Assembly (NCBI GenBank): GCA_021464415.1
Contig: CM038468.1
Span: forward strand, 2,728,001 to 2,792,000
DNA length: 64,000 nucleotides
From: Lonicera japonica
Lineage: Eukaryota; Streptophyta; Magnoliopsida; Dipsacales; Caprifoliaceae
Reading direction: 5' to 3'
Part shown: one piece after another, positions 21,207 through 34,234 of the stretch
Position numbering within the stretch: the stretch's first letter is position 1
Layout: every line of letters starts with the position of its first letter
Translations under genes and position numbers: made by a program
The notes under the pieces: model-generated
Database searches by the model: none
Told to the model about the DNA's origin: nothing
The model's input: only the letters and a program-made list of their open reading frames with translations

Positions 21207-23217
21207 ATCCAGGAAGTACACTTGCTCTCTTTTTCCTGCTCTCCCTCCTTCGGTTCCTAAATATCTGTCAATTAATCAGGAAACATGAGATTTTGAACAT
21301 TATTGGTAGAACCGAAGTGTAATTAAAATCACCGTAAAATAAGATTGCTAAAAGAATAAGTTTTAGTAGTTTCATTCACAGTCTGATACAATAATACGAT
21401 ATTGAATTTTTTAATTTTTAGGAATTTTTTAATAGACAGTCTCTTTCACAATCCATTGAAGATACCTTTTTTAAAATTTATCTGTCAAAATTTATCTTTT
21501 ACAAAATTTTTTGTGCCAGTTTTTTTACCTAAAAGTTCCTTGGAAAGATCGAAATTACTTTCTTCACACTGTCCACGCTTGCCATTAATGGGGGAAGACT
21601 AATTGAAAGACCAATTGGTCTGGTTTTTCACACTAAGGAAAATTCCAAGCAAGTTACAACTACACGGCCACCACGACATATCAGCATCTGAGATAGTTGC
21701 TTATAATTGTTATGTTATTTATGTCCTTAATTAACTGATGGATTTAATTTATTGATTTTATTTAGAAATTTGCTATAAAAAATATGGGACTTTTAGGATC
21801 CGGTTCTTTAAATTTTTTAGTATGTGGTCTCTTACTATATATATTTTTTAAAAATGCTATAGTCTATGGGGAGTACACAAATGCATAGATACTATGCAGT
21901 AGATACTAATTTTTTTAGCGGACATACTAGCATCAGTGTCGAGAGATACGAGAGTTACCAAAAAATAGTAACTTCAAAAGGCCCCATCTTTTAAAAGTAA
22001 GCAAATACATGGACCGCCTTCTTTTTTAAACAAAAAGGTGAGGGAGTGTATTCAGGAACCAAATCCTAAGTTTTTCTTGAAAAAAAAATGTGTTTATGTT
22101 TAAATTAAACTCATAGTGTTTTTTGTATGAGCGATCACTAGTTGCGATATATTCCTAACTAGATATTTTCCATGTTTGACAGAATGGTTAAAAGAATACA
22201 AGCCACTAACACAGGCCAAAAATAAAATTAACCAAGCAAAAAAAAATTTTTTTATGGGGCCACTATAAAGCAAGCACAAAAGAGTACAAAATCAAGAGTT
22301 AGGGTTTTCATTTTTAATTTAAATAAAAATCTTAATATTTAAAAAAAGTGTATACTTGGAGTTCGATTTTACCTAAATGTGTATAATAAACCCTAATTAT
22401 TTTAAAAAATAAAATCAAAATAAGATGAGTGTATTACCACGTCATTAAGTCATTAAGGTTGTTATGGCTCCACCTTAACGGATGCATTAAATGAAATCAG
22501 AAAGTTTGTTATCTAACTTAAAACAAAATTTGTATATTATTAAGGTTGTAAAATTGGTGTAAGTACATTCTACTTTCTTGTAGTTACCCCTAAAATTTAA
22601 TTAAAGAACGTAAACTTTATTCACGATAAAGACCGCATTTCTTTATGGATGGAAAATAAAATTGGTAACTAACTTAATTCAAAATAATTATTAATTGTCG
22701 TATGACAATAAATACAAAAGGAGATGCCCAAAATATACATTTACATAAGTTCGTTTTACAAAAGCTTATAAAAAATTACACCACAAAGCATCTAATTATT
22801 GAATCAACAACGGCTATACTCTGCCTTAATTTTTTTTTTACAATTTTATGTGCACAAATGGTTCTTGCTTTATGATATAGATTACTATATTTCAAAAATA
22901 TAAATTTTATAAAAATTAAATTTTGCAAATAAAGTTATGACACTTTAATATAATTTTCTTTTAATCAAGGATGTCTAATTGAAAGACTTGTTAATGTGAT
23001 TTTATATATAAAGGAAAATTCTAAGCAAGTTATACCTTTATAGCAGAGATCAGATAATTACATGGAATGGAATAAATTTAGAATTCTTTAAATATATATG
23101 TGTTTATGTATCAGAGCCCTTTTACCTTTTTTATATAGTAAAGATTCGATACAAAGACATAATTCTAAATGAAAATATTACATTAACATTTAAGAATATG
23201 AACTCATGATGTAATAC

Positions 23218-24859
23218 TGACGCCGAAGGAATATCGCGTTGTGTTAACCCAAGTGCAGGCACGTCAAGTAGTAATATAGTCTCGGAAGTCCGAGTGTCGA
23301 ACCACATGGATAGTCAAAAAGGAATGGAATGGATTACATGTTAAATGATTTTCTGGTTTTGCAATTTGGATTTGTTGTGAAACAACGGAAATGTAAATTG
23401 CCTTGAAAATTAATAAGAAAACACTAAGGTATCAGGAAGCTAGTTGCGATTCAAAAACGGTGTTTACTAACTCATACAAATATGTCAACGCAAGATTCCT
23501 CGAGATATAGGTAATGTTGGTGTATTTCTCAATACCAAAGGGTACAACGCTAGGCGACTCATTCCCAGATCAAAGCTATCTCAAGAAAGAGACAAACAAC
23601 ATTCCACCAAAGATGAAGTCATCATTTCTATCTCTTAGCTACGGGCGTGAAGCAAGGCAACCCATTCCCGATGAAGTTAATCCGAGATAGATATGACAAA
23701 CTCATCGTAAAATGATTTAACATAAAGCAAGAGTATGAAATATCATGATTTAAAGAATGAAAATTAAAGAGTGAATCCTAACAATGAAATGGAACGAAGT
23801 TGATGGAATAAATTCATTAACTTATCAATTATCATTTGGGAAAAACAATAAAGAGTCTAAGCACATACAATGTAAAAAGCACTCAATGTGTCAACAAATG
23901 AATCAAAGAGAAGCTAAACAATTTTATAACCTATCCATGGAGTTTTAAGAACTATTCATAATCTCTACGAAAAGGAAAAGCTCCATGGATGGGGGAGGGA
24001 GAATACAAGCTTTCTAGAACCATACAAATATGTTGTATGTTCATTAACAACTAAGAACTAAATATACAAGGTATATAAAGTCTTGACTTAATATGAATAT
24101 ACCTAGAAAGCTTGTAAAATGAGTATATTGAAGAAGAATAGGATTCACAGATATTTAACAAACTTTAAACATGGATTGAGTTAATAATCACCGAAAATAA
24201 TATCGCAATCAACCTCCGTAACCTTAGTAAGAGACTACTCCATAATAAATGCAAGAACAAATATTATATATGAAGAAATTATTCTTACAAGTCAAGAACT
24301 TATAAGAGAAATGAAGATAAGATACACTTTTGCTCTCCCTTCTCTCTAAAACTCTTTTGTGTCTAAGATCAATAATTTCTTATCTCCATGATCCCGTAGA
24401 CTAAACACTAGCTAAAGATGTACTTAATTAATATAAAATGGAAGGAAAAATATCTTAGAAACAAGAATCCCCAAAAAAAGGCTAAAAGTAGTAGTTGATG
24501 GTTGTCCCCGCCAGGCCATGATCGATCATGGGCAACCCATGATCGATCATGGGTCAATCTGCCTAATGATGATTTGTACCATGATCGATCATGGTTGGAC
24601 TATGATCGATCATGCTTTTGGGATTTCTTCAAATCAACACTTTTGTGAGCTTTTGACTAGCGCTTGATCCATTCCTTGAGGACCATTGAATCCCATGCCT
24701 ATATACACAACAAAAACATACCTAGCGGGATGATATTAGATACAAATTCGCTAAGACATTAGTTTTGAGATAAGCGGATAGTCAAGCGGAATTAGTGCAA
24801 TGAACGCATCAAGCGACTCCAAGAAAGAGCTTATACATGACAATGTTATGCGTTTATTA
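23218..24859 (-). mobile_element. Solo LTR, Athila-like, minus orientation
   Basis: A 1642-bp segment with no internal region, flanked by the 5-bp repeat AATAC (23213-23217 and 24860-24864). Copy C has the uninterrupted site with a single AATAC at 38850-38854. Read on the minus strand it starts TTAATAAACGCATAAC (the expected TG end is mutated) and ends at TCA opposite 23218. The terminal part carries a CACTTGGGTTAACACAACG-like stretch, close to the end of plant Athila-type LTRs that lie before a TGGCGCC-type primer site. It is homologous to 34235-35886 in opposite orientation. It arose by recombination between the LTRs of a full element. Confidence 0.85.
24516..24613. repeat. Cluster of four perfect palindromes in the solo LTR
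   Basis: CCATGATCGATCATGG occurs at 24516-24531, 24537-24552 (extended by one G/C pair) and 24579-24594, with a shortened ATGATCGATCAT at 24602-24613. The cluster is conserved in the other solo LTR at 34491-34591, so it is a family feature. It could be a protein-binding array or an RNA hairpin cluster. Confidence 0.9.
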
Positions 24860-27800
24860 AATACATATGATTCTTAACAATTTCATCAGAATAATATAGC
24901 AAACGGGTTTTTTGATGTTTTTAGTTTCTTGAAGACTTTGTGATCACCGGTTTTACAGGGATCAACGGTGGGTTCAATTGAGAGCTCTCTAGGTTGAATC
25001 TCACCAACTGCAAAAATCTTTGATAGCCAGGGGCATGCTCTTTAGTGAGTAAAAATTAGTCGAGCTAGACGAAAGATAATCCGAACGCTATGTCGTAGGC
25101 AAAAAAAAAGAAAAAGGAAAGGAGAGAATGAAAAAACGTATCCAAAGTTAGTCTTAAAGAATTCACTTTTCTAACGTTGTCCCCACTTCACATTAATCAA
25201 GGAAGACTAATTGAAAGACCTATTAATGTGATTTGCGTATTATAGGAAAATTCTTAGCAAGACACATGTATATGAGTAGGAATTTGTTGACCCTCCTCCG
25301 AAGAGGATTATGGTGACCTTTGCATTTGATTGGATGTGAGTATATGGCCACCACCATATGTTTTCGGCCGGAAGCAAGGAGTTAATATTAAGGGGGAAAA
25401 AATCTATATAGTATTAGTATATAACTCTCTTTTTGATACTTTGTTATTTCAAGAAAATAACTCTTTAGTTAAAGATGACAACAAATATCATATAAAGTCA
25501 ATTTTGAAATGCTAAAATTAATATTGAGCGAGTAATGCTACACTTACTAGCTCTATCTACCAGTTATGTACTCATACCAAATGTATTGGTGGTTTGTATA
25601 TTTTTGAAATATACAACTCATTGATATATCAATTAAAGCAAATAGTGTTTTATGTTTTGAGTTCCTTGGAGAATTTGTTATCGCCAGTTTTAATACCAAA
25701 AAATTCATTGCAAAGACTTTACTTTCCTCATTATCGAAAAATTGCAGAAATGTAATGAATTGCGGAAGTTCGCAGTCTAGCTGCCAAAAAATTACCAATA
25801 ATTGACTTTACCTTTATGCAAGTCTTTCTTCCAACTCGTTTATTTTTATTTATTAAGAGAAATATTTTCCTTATTTGTAGTTTCTTGAATTTTGAATTTG
25901 AATGTTACTTGAATTAATTATAAAAGATTTGATTTTGAATTTAAAATCAAATCTTAGTTAATTAAGGCAAGCCTATAATTTTAGCATTATAATTAATTGG
26001 CTATTCTACAACATTGTATTACCTGACAAATTAATGAATAAAAATACATCAAAGAAATTTCTCTTTATTCATTGAAAATTCAATGAATTTTCATTCATTA
26101 TTGTGAAATCAATAGCTCAAGGTTGAAAATGATGTTCTTCCTCCTTCTCGCCCTGCTCCCATTCTACATCACAACTTTACCGCTCCGTTTTTTCTTTTGG
26201 GGGTAAATTGCACTTCGTCTCTCTGATTTCGTTTTTATTTGACTGTTCAAGAAAATGACACTTTAGTCAAAGCAGTACTTTGCTCTGTCAAAGAGGATAT
26301 TATTTTGGCAATATGGTTACCCATATATTTGGGTGTGGGTAGAAAAAATATGGCGGATGCAAACAAAATTGAATGCATCTTATTACTACTATATTAATTT
26401 ATTGCCAATCAAATCTCTTAATATACATAATTATGGGTATTCTTGTTTAAACCCACATAATTTGTCACTTCATCCTGATTTAGTATTTGAAAAACATATT
26501 AAAAACTCAAACTAGTCAACCAAACAGCCCCCAATTGGAATACTTCACTTCACCCCATTTTACTTCTTTCTTTGTTCACATTGCCACCAACCATCTCTGG
26601 CCAGAAGGACGTGAATCACAACAGCACTTACATACGCTCTACCAATGTTACTTAACTAGAAGTTAATGCACTTGCGCCTAACTCGATCGCTCCAAACGGA
26701 ATCGTACGCTCTAAAATGCTTCTTCCTAATTGTAATCGTCTCTCTGCATAATAAACTAATTTCCTTTTACTGTAATAGCATGTGTGATTTCTTCATCAAC
26801 ACTGAAGACGGATTGGTTGATAAATTGAAAACATTTTAACACTCTCAGCGATAATATGTCATTCGACTTGTGTTCCCTTTGTTTTGCAATCGGGATTTGA
26901 TGGACACTGTTCTCGGATCTAAACGACCTAATGCTATTACCAAATGGCTAGCTCTTCAACTATCCAATTAATGACACTTGAAATCAATCAATAATCGATA
27001 ATTGATTTCATGTTCCATACTATTTTCTCAGTAAATACTATTGCAAGCTTTTGTGCATATACTCTGCTTACATTAGGATTTTCCCCTTCTTCTTGTGTTC
27101 TATTTTAGTTTTTGAATCAAGCAATTGGGTCTCTGATCAATTATTTGATCCAAACACTCCACTCACCACTACTCATATTGTGATTTGTATTCCTTTTGTG
27201 TGTATAACCAATTAATAAAATTACACTTAAATTAATGAAAAAAGTGTGTGTATATATAAATATATGCAGAGAGAGACAGGGGAGCCAAGGTACAGTCACG
27301 TTGTAGGGAGTTTGGAGAAGGGGTTCATGCCAGCCGATCGTCGTCGAACCAACATGCCGGTCATCCGCGGTTTGCATATGTAAGATATGGGTTAATTTTT
27401 TTTTATTAAGTACTTGTTTGGCATTTCTTATTAATATGGGGTGAGTTTACAAAATTTTAAAAGAATTGGAGGGGTGAGGAGAAAGTTTTGGTGGGTGCAT
27501 TCAAAAACTTTATTAAATGAAAGCAAACAATTACGATATTTACGTAAGGTTTTTCGGTGTTAACAAAAATATTAGTTAACCAGTGGTGTGCTCTCTCGCG
27601 AGCAGAGATTAGTCGATGTTTGAGAAAATTGATCCGGATACTCCGTAACTTAGACAAAAGAAACTATTGTAACAATTATAGACAAGGAGACGGCAATATT
27701 TTGTGTACTCCGCTTCATAGTTTGCGTAACACATAATTTAATGAAACGTAATTGCAAGAATAACATATACTATTTTACTTTAGTTTAGTTTTTTTCAACA

Positions 27801-28119
27801 TATTTTGTGATGCATAAATAATAATGGTAAAAATTACAATTTAATTGAAGCACATAAACTTTATTCACAATAAAACCAACATTATTTTATGGTTATGAAA
27901 TAAAATTGCTAACTAACTTGATTCGAAATGACTAAATTGTCATACCACAAAAATATAATGTCCATAATATATAATTATATAATTTTATTATACAAAATTA
28001 TATAAAAATTTACAACACAAAATATCCAAAGATTGAATCAACAACTATCTTTCGTCTTGAATTTTTTAGTACAGTTTTATGTATTTAGAAGGAAAATGAT
28101 TGTCTGAATAAATGATCAA

Positions 28120-28360
28120 TCGCGAAGTGGGTTAACTAAATATATGATATATGTGCATTTCTAGACGTTGAAATTTGAGATGTTTAATTAACTCACTTCC
28201 CATTTGAGTTTTATGATGAAATTTGGTGAAGATGATCTACTTATTATAAAGATCATCTCTACCAAATTTCATAAAAATATTCTTCCGTTTACTACTCGAA
28301 ATGGACGGTCCTTAAGTTAGTTAACTTAAGGACGGTCTTTAAGAGAAGGGAACCGTATAT
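28120..28360. repeat. Fold-back block, copy B
   Basis: Contains inverted pairs: GATGAAATTTGGTGAAGATG against its near-complement around 28255, and GTCCTTAAGTTAGTTAACTT with its mirrored half ending AAGGAC (about 28311-28336). The same block is at 42597-42840. Sequence shared with the MITE at 15476-15829 (TAGTTAACCTACTTCCC, GATGAAATTTGGTG) suggests one family. Confidence 0.55.
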
Positions 28361-30474
28361 GTTGTTCCCTTTATTGAAAGACTACATTGGACTTCTGTAC
28401 TGGCAAAGTCTATGTACACTTGATTTCGACAAATGAAGATAATTTCTCTTCCACAATTAGTTATAAAAACATGAAAACACAAATGATATTATGTGTGTTT
28501 ATAAGTTGTACCCGTTATGGAAAGACAACATTGAGCTTATGTGCTTATAGAGTCTCTTTTCAATTAATTTCAACAAATGAACGTAATTTCTCTTCCACAA
28601 TTAATCATAATAAACAGGAAAAAAATTAATGATATATATATATATTGTACTTGAAGACAATATTAAACTTTTGTACTTACAGAGTCTCCATTCACTTGAT
28701 TTTGACAAATAAACATAATTTTTCTTATAATTATTAATAATTAAAATATATCAATTATTATAATTTTTATAATAAATTTATCGATAATAAAAATTTAAAA
28801 CATTGCAAATTGTACAAGGTACATGCTTGTATGTATGAATGATTCGGAAACAATATCTCCTAATCAAGTTTGTTATATTTTCGATATTTCTATATTGGGT
28901 TGAATCGGTACGTAATTAACTAGTATATCTACCTATCATTATCCTGATAAGTGATAATTATTTAATATTAAGTTCAACTTATTTTCACCATTTAATTAGG
29001 GGAATGTTATTAACAAAGTAACAATTTATTGCTACAACTATTTTGCCTTATTTTAAAAGTGCTAAAGATGAGGTGGGTTGGTATGGTCAGGAATTATTGC
29101 TTTGGCAATAATTTTTCCTTTTAATTATTAAAATAGAAATCATTATATAAAAACACAACAATAAGTGTGTCAATTATGCATTGACCAACATTAAACTTTG
29201 TGTAAATTCTACCTATGATAATTTCTGTTTATCTTTGAACAATATCTTCCAACGATTTCCGGGACCACTCTGATTGATCCTAAAGTATAAAAAATTTAAT
29301 TTAATCTCTTTTTTCACTTTTTAAAAATTTGGTTCCAACTTTAATCATTGAATTAATTATATCATTTTTATACAATTAATTGTGTGATGACAATTTACTT
29401 TATGGTTTCCTGCCAATTTGAAGTGGGTCCATCATAATTCATTAGATTACAACCGCCGGTTTAGTGGGCACTGCTCACTGGCTAGCTACATATTTGGGAT
29501 TTATTCCGGAAAAGTCATTAATGGGACTAGTGGAAATTTGTATTAGAAATTAAAATTATTCATTAAATGCACAATTGTATTATAATTAATTGTCTTTATT
29601 GGTTTAGACTAAGATTTATAGAAATTTATTTTAGAAATTAAAATTTGTTCACAAATTAAATAGTGTGTTTTGTTTTGTATCTAAATCAGGTGAAATTAAC
29701 AATTGTTCTATAAATATACATATGAAAAAAGTTGCTGCTTTTTTAGGAGGTACGAATATGTATGATTAGCTTCATGCAAAATACATCTCTTACTTAACGT
29801 GGTCCGAAGATTTAAATTTCAAGTAAAGCCAACAAGGTAATAGAACAACTCACCAAATTTATTTCCAAATTTTTCAACCCCATCAAAATTAGTTTTTTAT
29901 TTTTTTAATAATATTCTAATTTTGAAATCAAACATACCCTTTAAGGATACAATTTTATTCTGCAACTAAAATTAGTGCTTACTTTATATAATAGTGTGTA
30001 TATATATATATTATTATTATTCTTAAAAGGACCTTTCTTTCTTAATACGGTCCCCAGTTCACAATAATTATTATGTTAATTATGTCTTAATTAATTAAAT
30101 ACTAAATTAAATATATTGATTTATTGATTTGTTTAGAAATTATTAGGTCAAGGTCAACAAAAGTCTTTTTCTTTCTTTTTGGTATTCCACTAGCTTTCCC
30201 CGCACCAATTTAGACGACAAAGTCTTTAACCTAAATTGGCCATCAGTCAATAAAGAGCTAGCTTTCTATCCACTTACTATTGGTCCAGACTTGTGGAAAT
30301 TTCTTTTGGAAATTAAAATATCTTCAAATTAAATGGTGAGTTTTCTTTGGTATATTTGTTTTGTAACCAAATGAGTTGAAATTAACATTTTCTATATAAA
30401 TACACATGAAAAAAACTGCTATTTTTTTGGAGATAGAAATATGTTTTGCATCATGGAAAATATTTCTTACCTAC

Positions 30475-31281
30475 TGATGGGGTTAAATATTAATTTTACC
30501 ATTGACCTACAAAGATAATTCAACATTTTTTACCTCCGGTAAAATCCTATTTTTACTCCCGGTAAAATCTCATTTTTACCTCCACTAAAATCCCACTCAA
30601 CTCCACTCAAATTCCACCATCTCCATTAACTTCCACTCAAATTCCACTCACCCCCATTAACTTCCACTCAAATGCCACTTACATCCACTCACCTTTGTAA
30701 AATTACATTTTTGCCCCTCATCTTCATCAAATTTACTTTTTTACCATTCTAAATTTTACCTATAAATACCCCATTCATTCATTCATTCAAACCACACCAA
30801 AAAAACATAATTCTTCTCATCTTTCTACAATCGAAACACAACAAAAACACACAATTCTCCTCACCAAAAATATATACTTTATCTCCTATATATTTTGTTA
30901 AAAAATAGAAGGGTCTTATATTCTCTATTTTCATACTCCAAAAAATACCAACAACCCTTATACACTCTCTCTCTTACACAGTTTATTATTTATTCTGTTA
31001 AAATATTTGTAATCCTAATTCTATACTTATAAATAGAATTAAGGAAATTATAGAGAGAGACGTTGGTAGCTTGTATTATCATCCAAATTGATCGCCTTTG
31101 AGCTAATACAAAGCAAGCACACACGAAAGGAGGACGTACCACTGGAATAGCATAAGCGCTACCGGGAGAACCTACCTTAAAAAAAAATCATGTGTTCATC
31201 ATTGCGCCGCATTTATTTTTTATTCACCGATATTCGCTTATTGATTGGTTAATTATCTATTTCTAGATTTTGACACCATCA
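30475..31281 (+). repeat. 5' LTR of the 30475 element
   Basis: 807 bp, TGATGG to CCATCA. The U3 part is rich in CCACTCAA and GGTAAAAT repeats. A TATA-containing palindrome (CTTATAAATAG, near 31025-31040) occurs once here but twice in the related LTRs at 49-58 kb. A polyadenylation-like AATAAA-rich area is not obvious. Confidence 0.92.
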
Positions 31282-31283
31282 GT

Positions 31284-31301
31284 TGGCGCCGTCTGTGGGA
31301 A
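31284..31301 (+). other. Primer-binding site, TGGCGCC type
   Basis: TGGCGCCGTCTGTGGGA begins two bases after the LTR. This type of site is common in plant Ty3/gypsy (Tat-group) elements. I did not assign the tRNA. Confidence 0.8.
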
Positions 31302-32696
31302 CGATAAGCTCTCTAAAGCTCTCGTTCTTTAGAAATTACAAGTGAATTTTCGGTGAAAAACTCATAATCCCGCGGGTTTACGTAGCTCGATATTCTCGGG
31401 GGCATAACTTCTTGCTCGGAACTCCAAATCATACGATTCTAGAGTCTATTTTGAAGAAAATTTCAAGATCTACAACTTTCTAGTTCAAGCCGTTTTCAAA
31501 TTCTGCCATCTCGGGGTTCAAAACTTCGATATGAACTTTCTGGAACAAAAAAGGCAAAAATTCCGCGGGCCTAAAGTGGCTCAATATTTACGGGCGCATA
31601 ATCATTCAAAAATCCGGTTACCCAAGGGAATAAAACCCAAAAGAAGAGATAAGTTATTTTTTAATAACTCATATATGATTTTTCTCTCTATATTAATATA
31701 TCTAAAGTTGTATCATTTTCTTACGATTAATAATCTTTATTGTAGGAAAAATTGACGAGCTTCCAAAAAATTACAATTTAATGTAATTTTCATCAAGTTC
31801 GTCCAACAAACCACAAGAAAGAAATTAAAGAAATTTTCAGCGGATATCAAACTTCCACGAAGCTAAATGCGATTTTGAAATCCGTCAGACAACAGCTGGA
31901 CCACCCCAGCCCAAAGAGATCTAGCTGAAAAATGGCCAACAACAAAGGCAGGCCTCAAAAAAAAAAAAAGAAGAAGAAAAAGAAGAAAGAAAGAAAGAAA
32001 TTCGAGAATTTGATGACAGTTGGGAACGGCCTGAATATAATCAAACTATTTATGACCAAAAGTATAGCGAACTTTACATATTAATGTTCCAAGCTCTACG
32101 ACTTGCATCCAATGTCTAACGAGTTCTACACATTGATGTTTCGAGCTCAACGACTAGCATCCGAGATCTAGCATCATTGGATTACGACTCGAGATCAACG
32201 TCTAGCCAGCCTTACACAATGATGTTCTAAAGCTCTAAAAGCTCTACACATTGATGTTTTGAGCTCAACGACTAGCATCCGAGATCTAACGTCCTTGAAC
32301 TAAGACTCGAGATCAACGTCTAGCCAGCCTTACGCAATGATGTTCTGAAACAATAAGACTAGTGATCAAAGTCTAGCTAGCTTTACACGTTAATGTTCTG
32401 AGCTCCATAAACTTACAGTCAAGGGTTAACAAAATCCTACACATCGGTTATTCGAGGTCGCCCCATGATTATCTTTCTCGACAAGTGCCCGCTCTCACGC
32501 CTCAGCTTCGAAAAAGATTTCTAATAAAGACAAAAGACCTAACACAGGCATTGAATTGTCGACCTTGTTCGCCTACGAATGATTCGGGCCTAAGACATCA
32601 CGAACATCAGAGCTCAGAACTACTACTAGCTCCCGGGTTGAAGGATATCCTCACCAATCAGCTAATCCGAGCTAAATGATAAGGATAGGGGGCAAT

Positions 32697-33503
32697 TGAT
32701 GGGGTTAAATATTAATTTTACCATTGGCCTACAAAGATAATTCAACATTTTTTACCTCCGGTAAAATCCTATTTTTACCCCCGGTAAAATCTTATTTTTA
32801 CCTCCACTAAAATCCCACTCAACTCCACTCAAATTCCACCATCTCCATTAACTTCCACTCAAATTCCACTCACCCCCATTAACTTCCACTCAAATTCCAC
32901 TTACATCCACTCACCTTTGTAAAATTACATTTTTGCCCCTCATCTTCATCAAATTTACTTTTTTACCATTCTAAATTTTACCTATAAATACCCCATTCAT
33001 TCATTCATTCAAACCACACCAAAAAAACATAATTCTTCTCATCTATCTACAATCGAAACACAACAAAAACACACAATTCTCCTCACCAAAAATATATACT
33101 TTATCTCCTATATATTTTGTTAAAAAATAGAAGGGTCTTATATTCTCTATTTTCATACTCCAAAAAATACCAACAACCCTTATACACTCTCTCTCTTACA
33201 CAGTTTATTATTTATTCTGTTAAAATATTTGTAATCCTAATTCTATACTTATAAATAGAATTAAGGAAATTATAGAGAGAGACGTTGGTAGCTTGTATTA
33301 TCATCCAAATTGATCGCCTTTGAGCTAATACAAAGCAAGCACACACGAAAGGAGGACGTACCACTGGAATAGCATAAGCGCTACCGGGGGAACCTACCTT
33401 AAAAAAAAATCATGTGTTCATCATTGCGCCGCATTTATTTTTTATTCACCGATATTCGCTTATTGATTGGTTAATTATCTATTTCTAGATTTTGACACCA
33501 TCA
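32697..33503 (+). repeat. 3' LTR of the 30475 element
   Basis: Six substitutions relative to 30475-31281, same ends. It is preceded by a purine-rich tract (AAGGATAGGGGGCAAT, ending 32696) that fits a polypurine tract. Confidence 0.92.
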
Positions 33504-34234
33504 CCTACCACGATCTGGAGAATTGTATTTCATGAAAAACCGAAAAATTAATATAACATATAGCTCACTAAATCATTTTTCGCATTATCCAACCCCCATT
33601 AAAAGTAGTATTTTTTTTTATAATCATATTCTAATTTTGAAATCAATGTACGTTTGCAGAATAAATCGTAATAAATAGAAAGTTAGGGGATCATATATAT
33701 ACACTCATATAGTTTAACCTCTATAAATTTATAGTTTCCTCTATTCTTTTAACAGCATTTTGCGGTGCTTCCTAAAATTTCAGTTTGATTTACTTCAAAA
33801 AGAAAAGTCCAATTTAATTTCCATACTCTTTATAGTTTTAAATTTATTTTTAATATGATTAGTTATTGAAAACAAAACTTATCTAATATAATGCAATTTC
33901 TTACATTGATTATATTTCGAAAAGAAAATTGTACCTTCAAGGGGATGGGGGTTCATGTTACACCTTATTGGGCCCTTCAAATTTTCTCCTATAAGTAAAA
34001 CTTATATATATATAGGGCTTAAACATATAAATACAAACACTAATCTTACGTACAATGATGTTTAAGGGTATAAAAATGCACATAAAAAATCATGCAACAA
34101 TTGCGGGTTTTTCTCGATTAACTTTTTTTGAGTTTTTTTTCATGTTAATTAATTTTATATGAAAAAAATTAAGTGCTTATCCCCCCCCCCCCCCTTAAAA
34201 TTTAAAATTATCGATTTGCCACTGATATAGATAT

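Larger units (their letters stand above)
17445..21520. repeat. Large direct repeat, copy A (internally deleted)
   Basis: First of three direct copies of a non-coding unit of about 10 kb. Shared start near AAAGTTCCTTGGAAAGATC (17469, 21534, 37197). Copy A runs in register with B and C to about 19112, then jumps to sequence equivalent to 30070 (B) and 44706 (C), skipping about 5.2-5.9 kb. After that it is again in register to its end, including the linker (20660-21520). The uninterrupted targets for the two right-hand insertions of copy B are readable here: CCTAC at 19508-19512 and GATAT at 20246-20250. No frame is preserved between copies. Confidence 0.85.
30475..33503 (+). mobile_element. Complete non-autonomous LTR retrotransposon (no coding region)
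   Basis: Two 807-bp LTRs (30475-31281 and 32697-33503) starting TGATGG and ending CCATCA bracket a 1415-bp interior. A perfect 5-bp duplication CCTAC lies at 30470-30474 and 33504-33508. Copies A (19508) and C (45118) retain the empty site. I count six differences between the LTRs (about 0.7%), so insertion is recent. The interior has the primer site, a 5' leader of diverged repeats shared with the elements at 49468-57936, simple A/G-rich sequence at about 31955-32000, and three diverged direct repeats (32080-32400, ACTCGAGATCAACGTCTAG type). It has no frame longer than about 75 residues. It needs proteins from an autonomous relative, probably the Tat-type lineage at 59.7-64 kb. Confidence 0.93.

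Noticed and set aside
24516..24613. CRISPR-like repeat-spacer pattern
   Set aside because: The repeats are palindromes with irregular spacing in a plant LTR; no spacer regularity and the wrong kind of organism.
27270..27377. Peptide-like stretch on both strands near 27300
   Set aside because: The counterpart at 41300-41410 has frame-changing differences.
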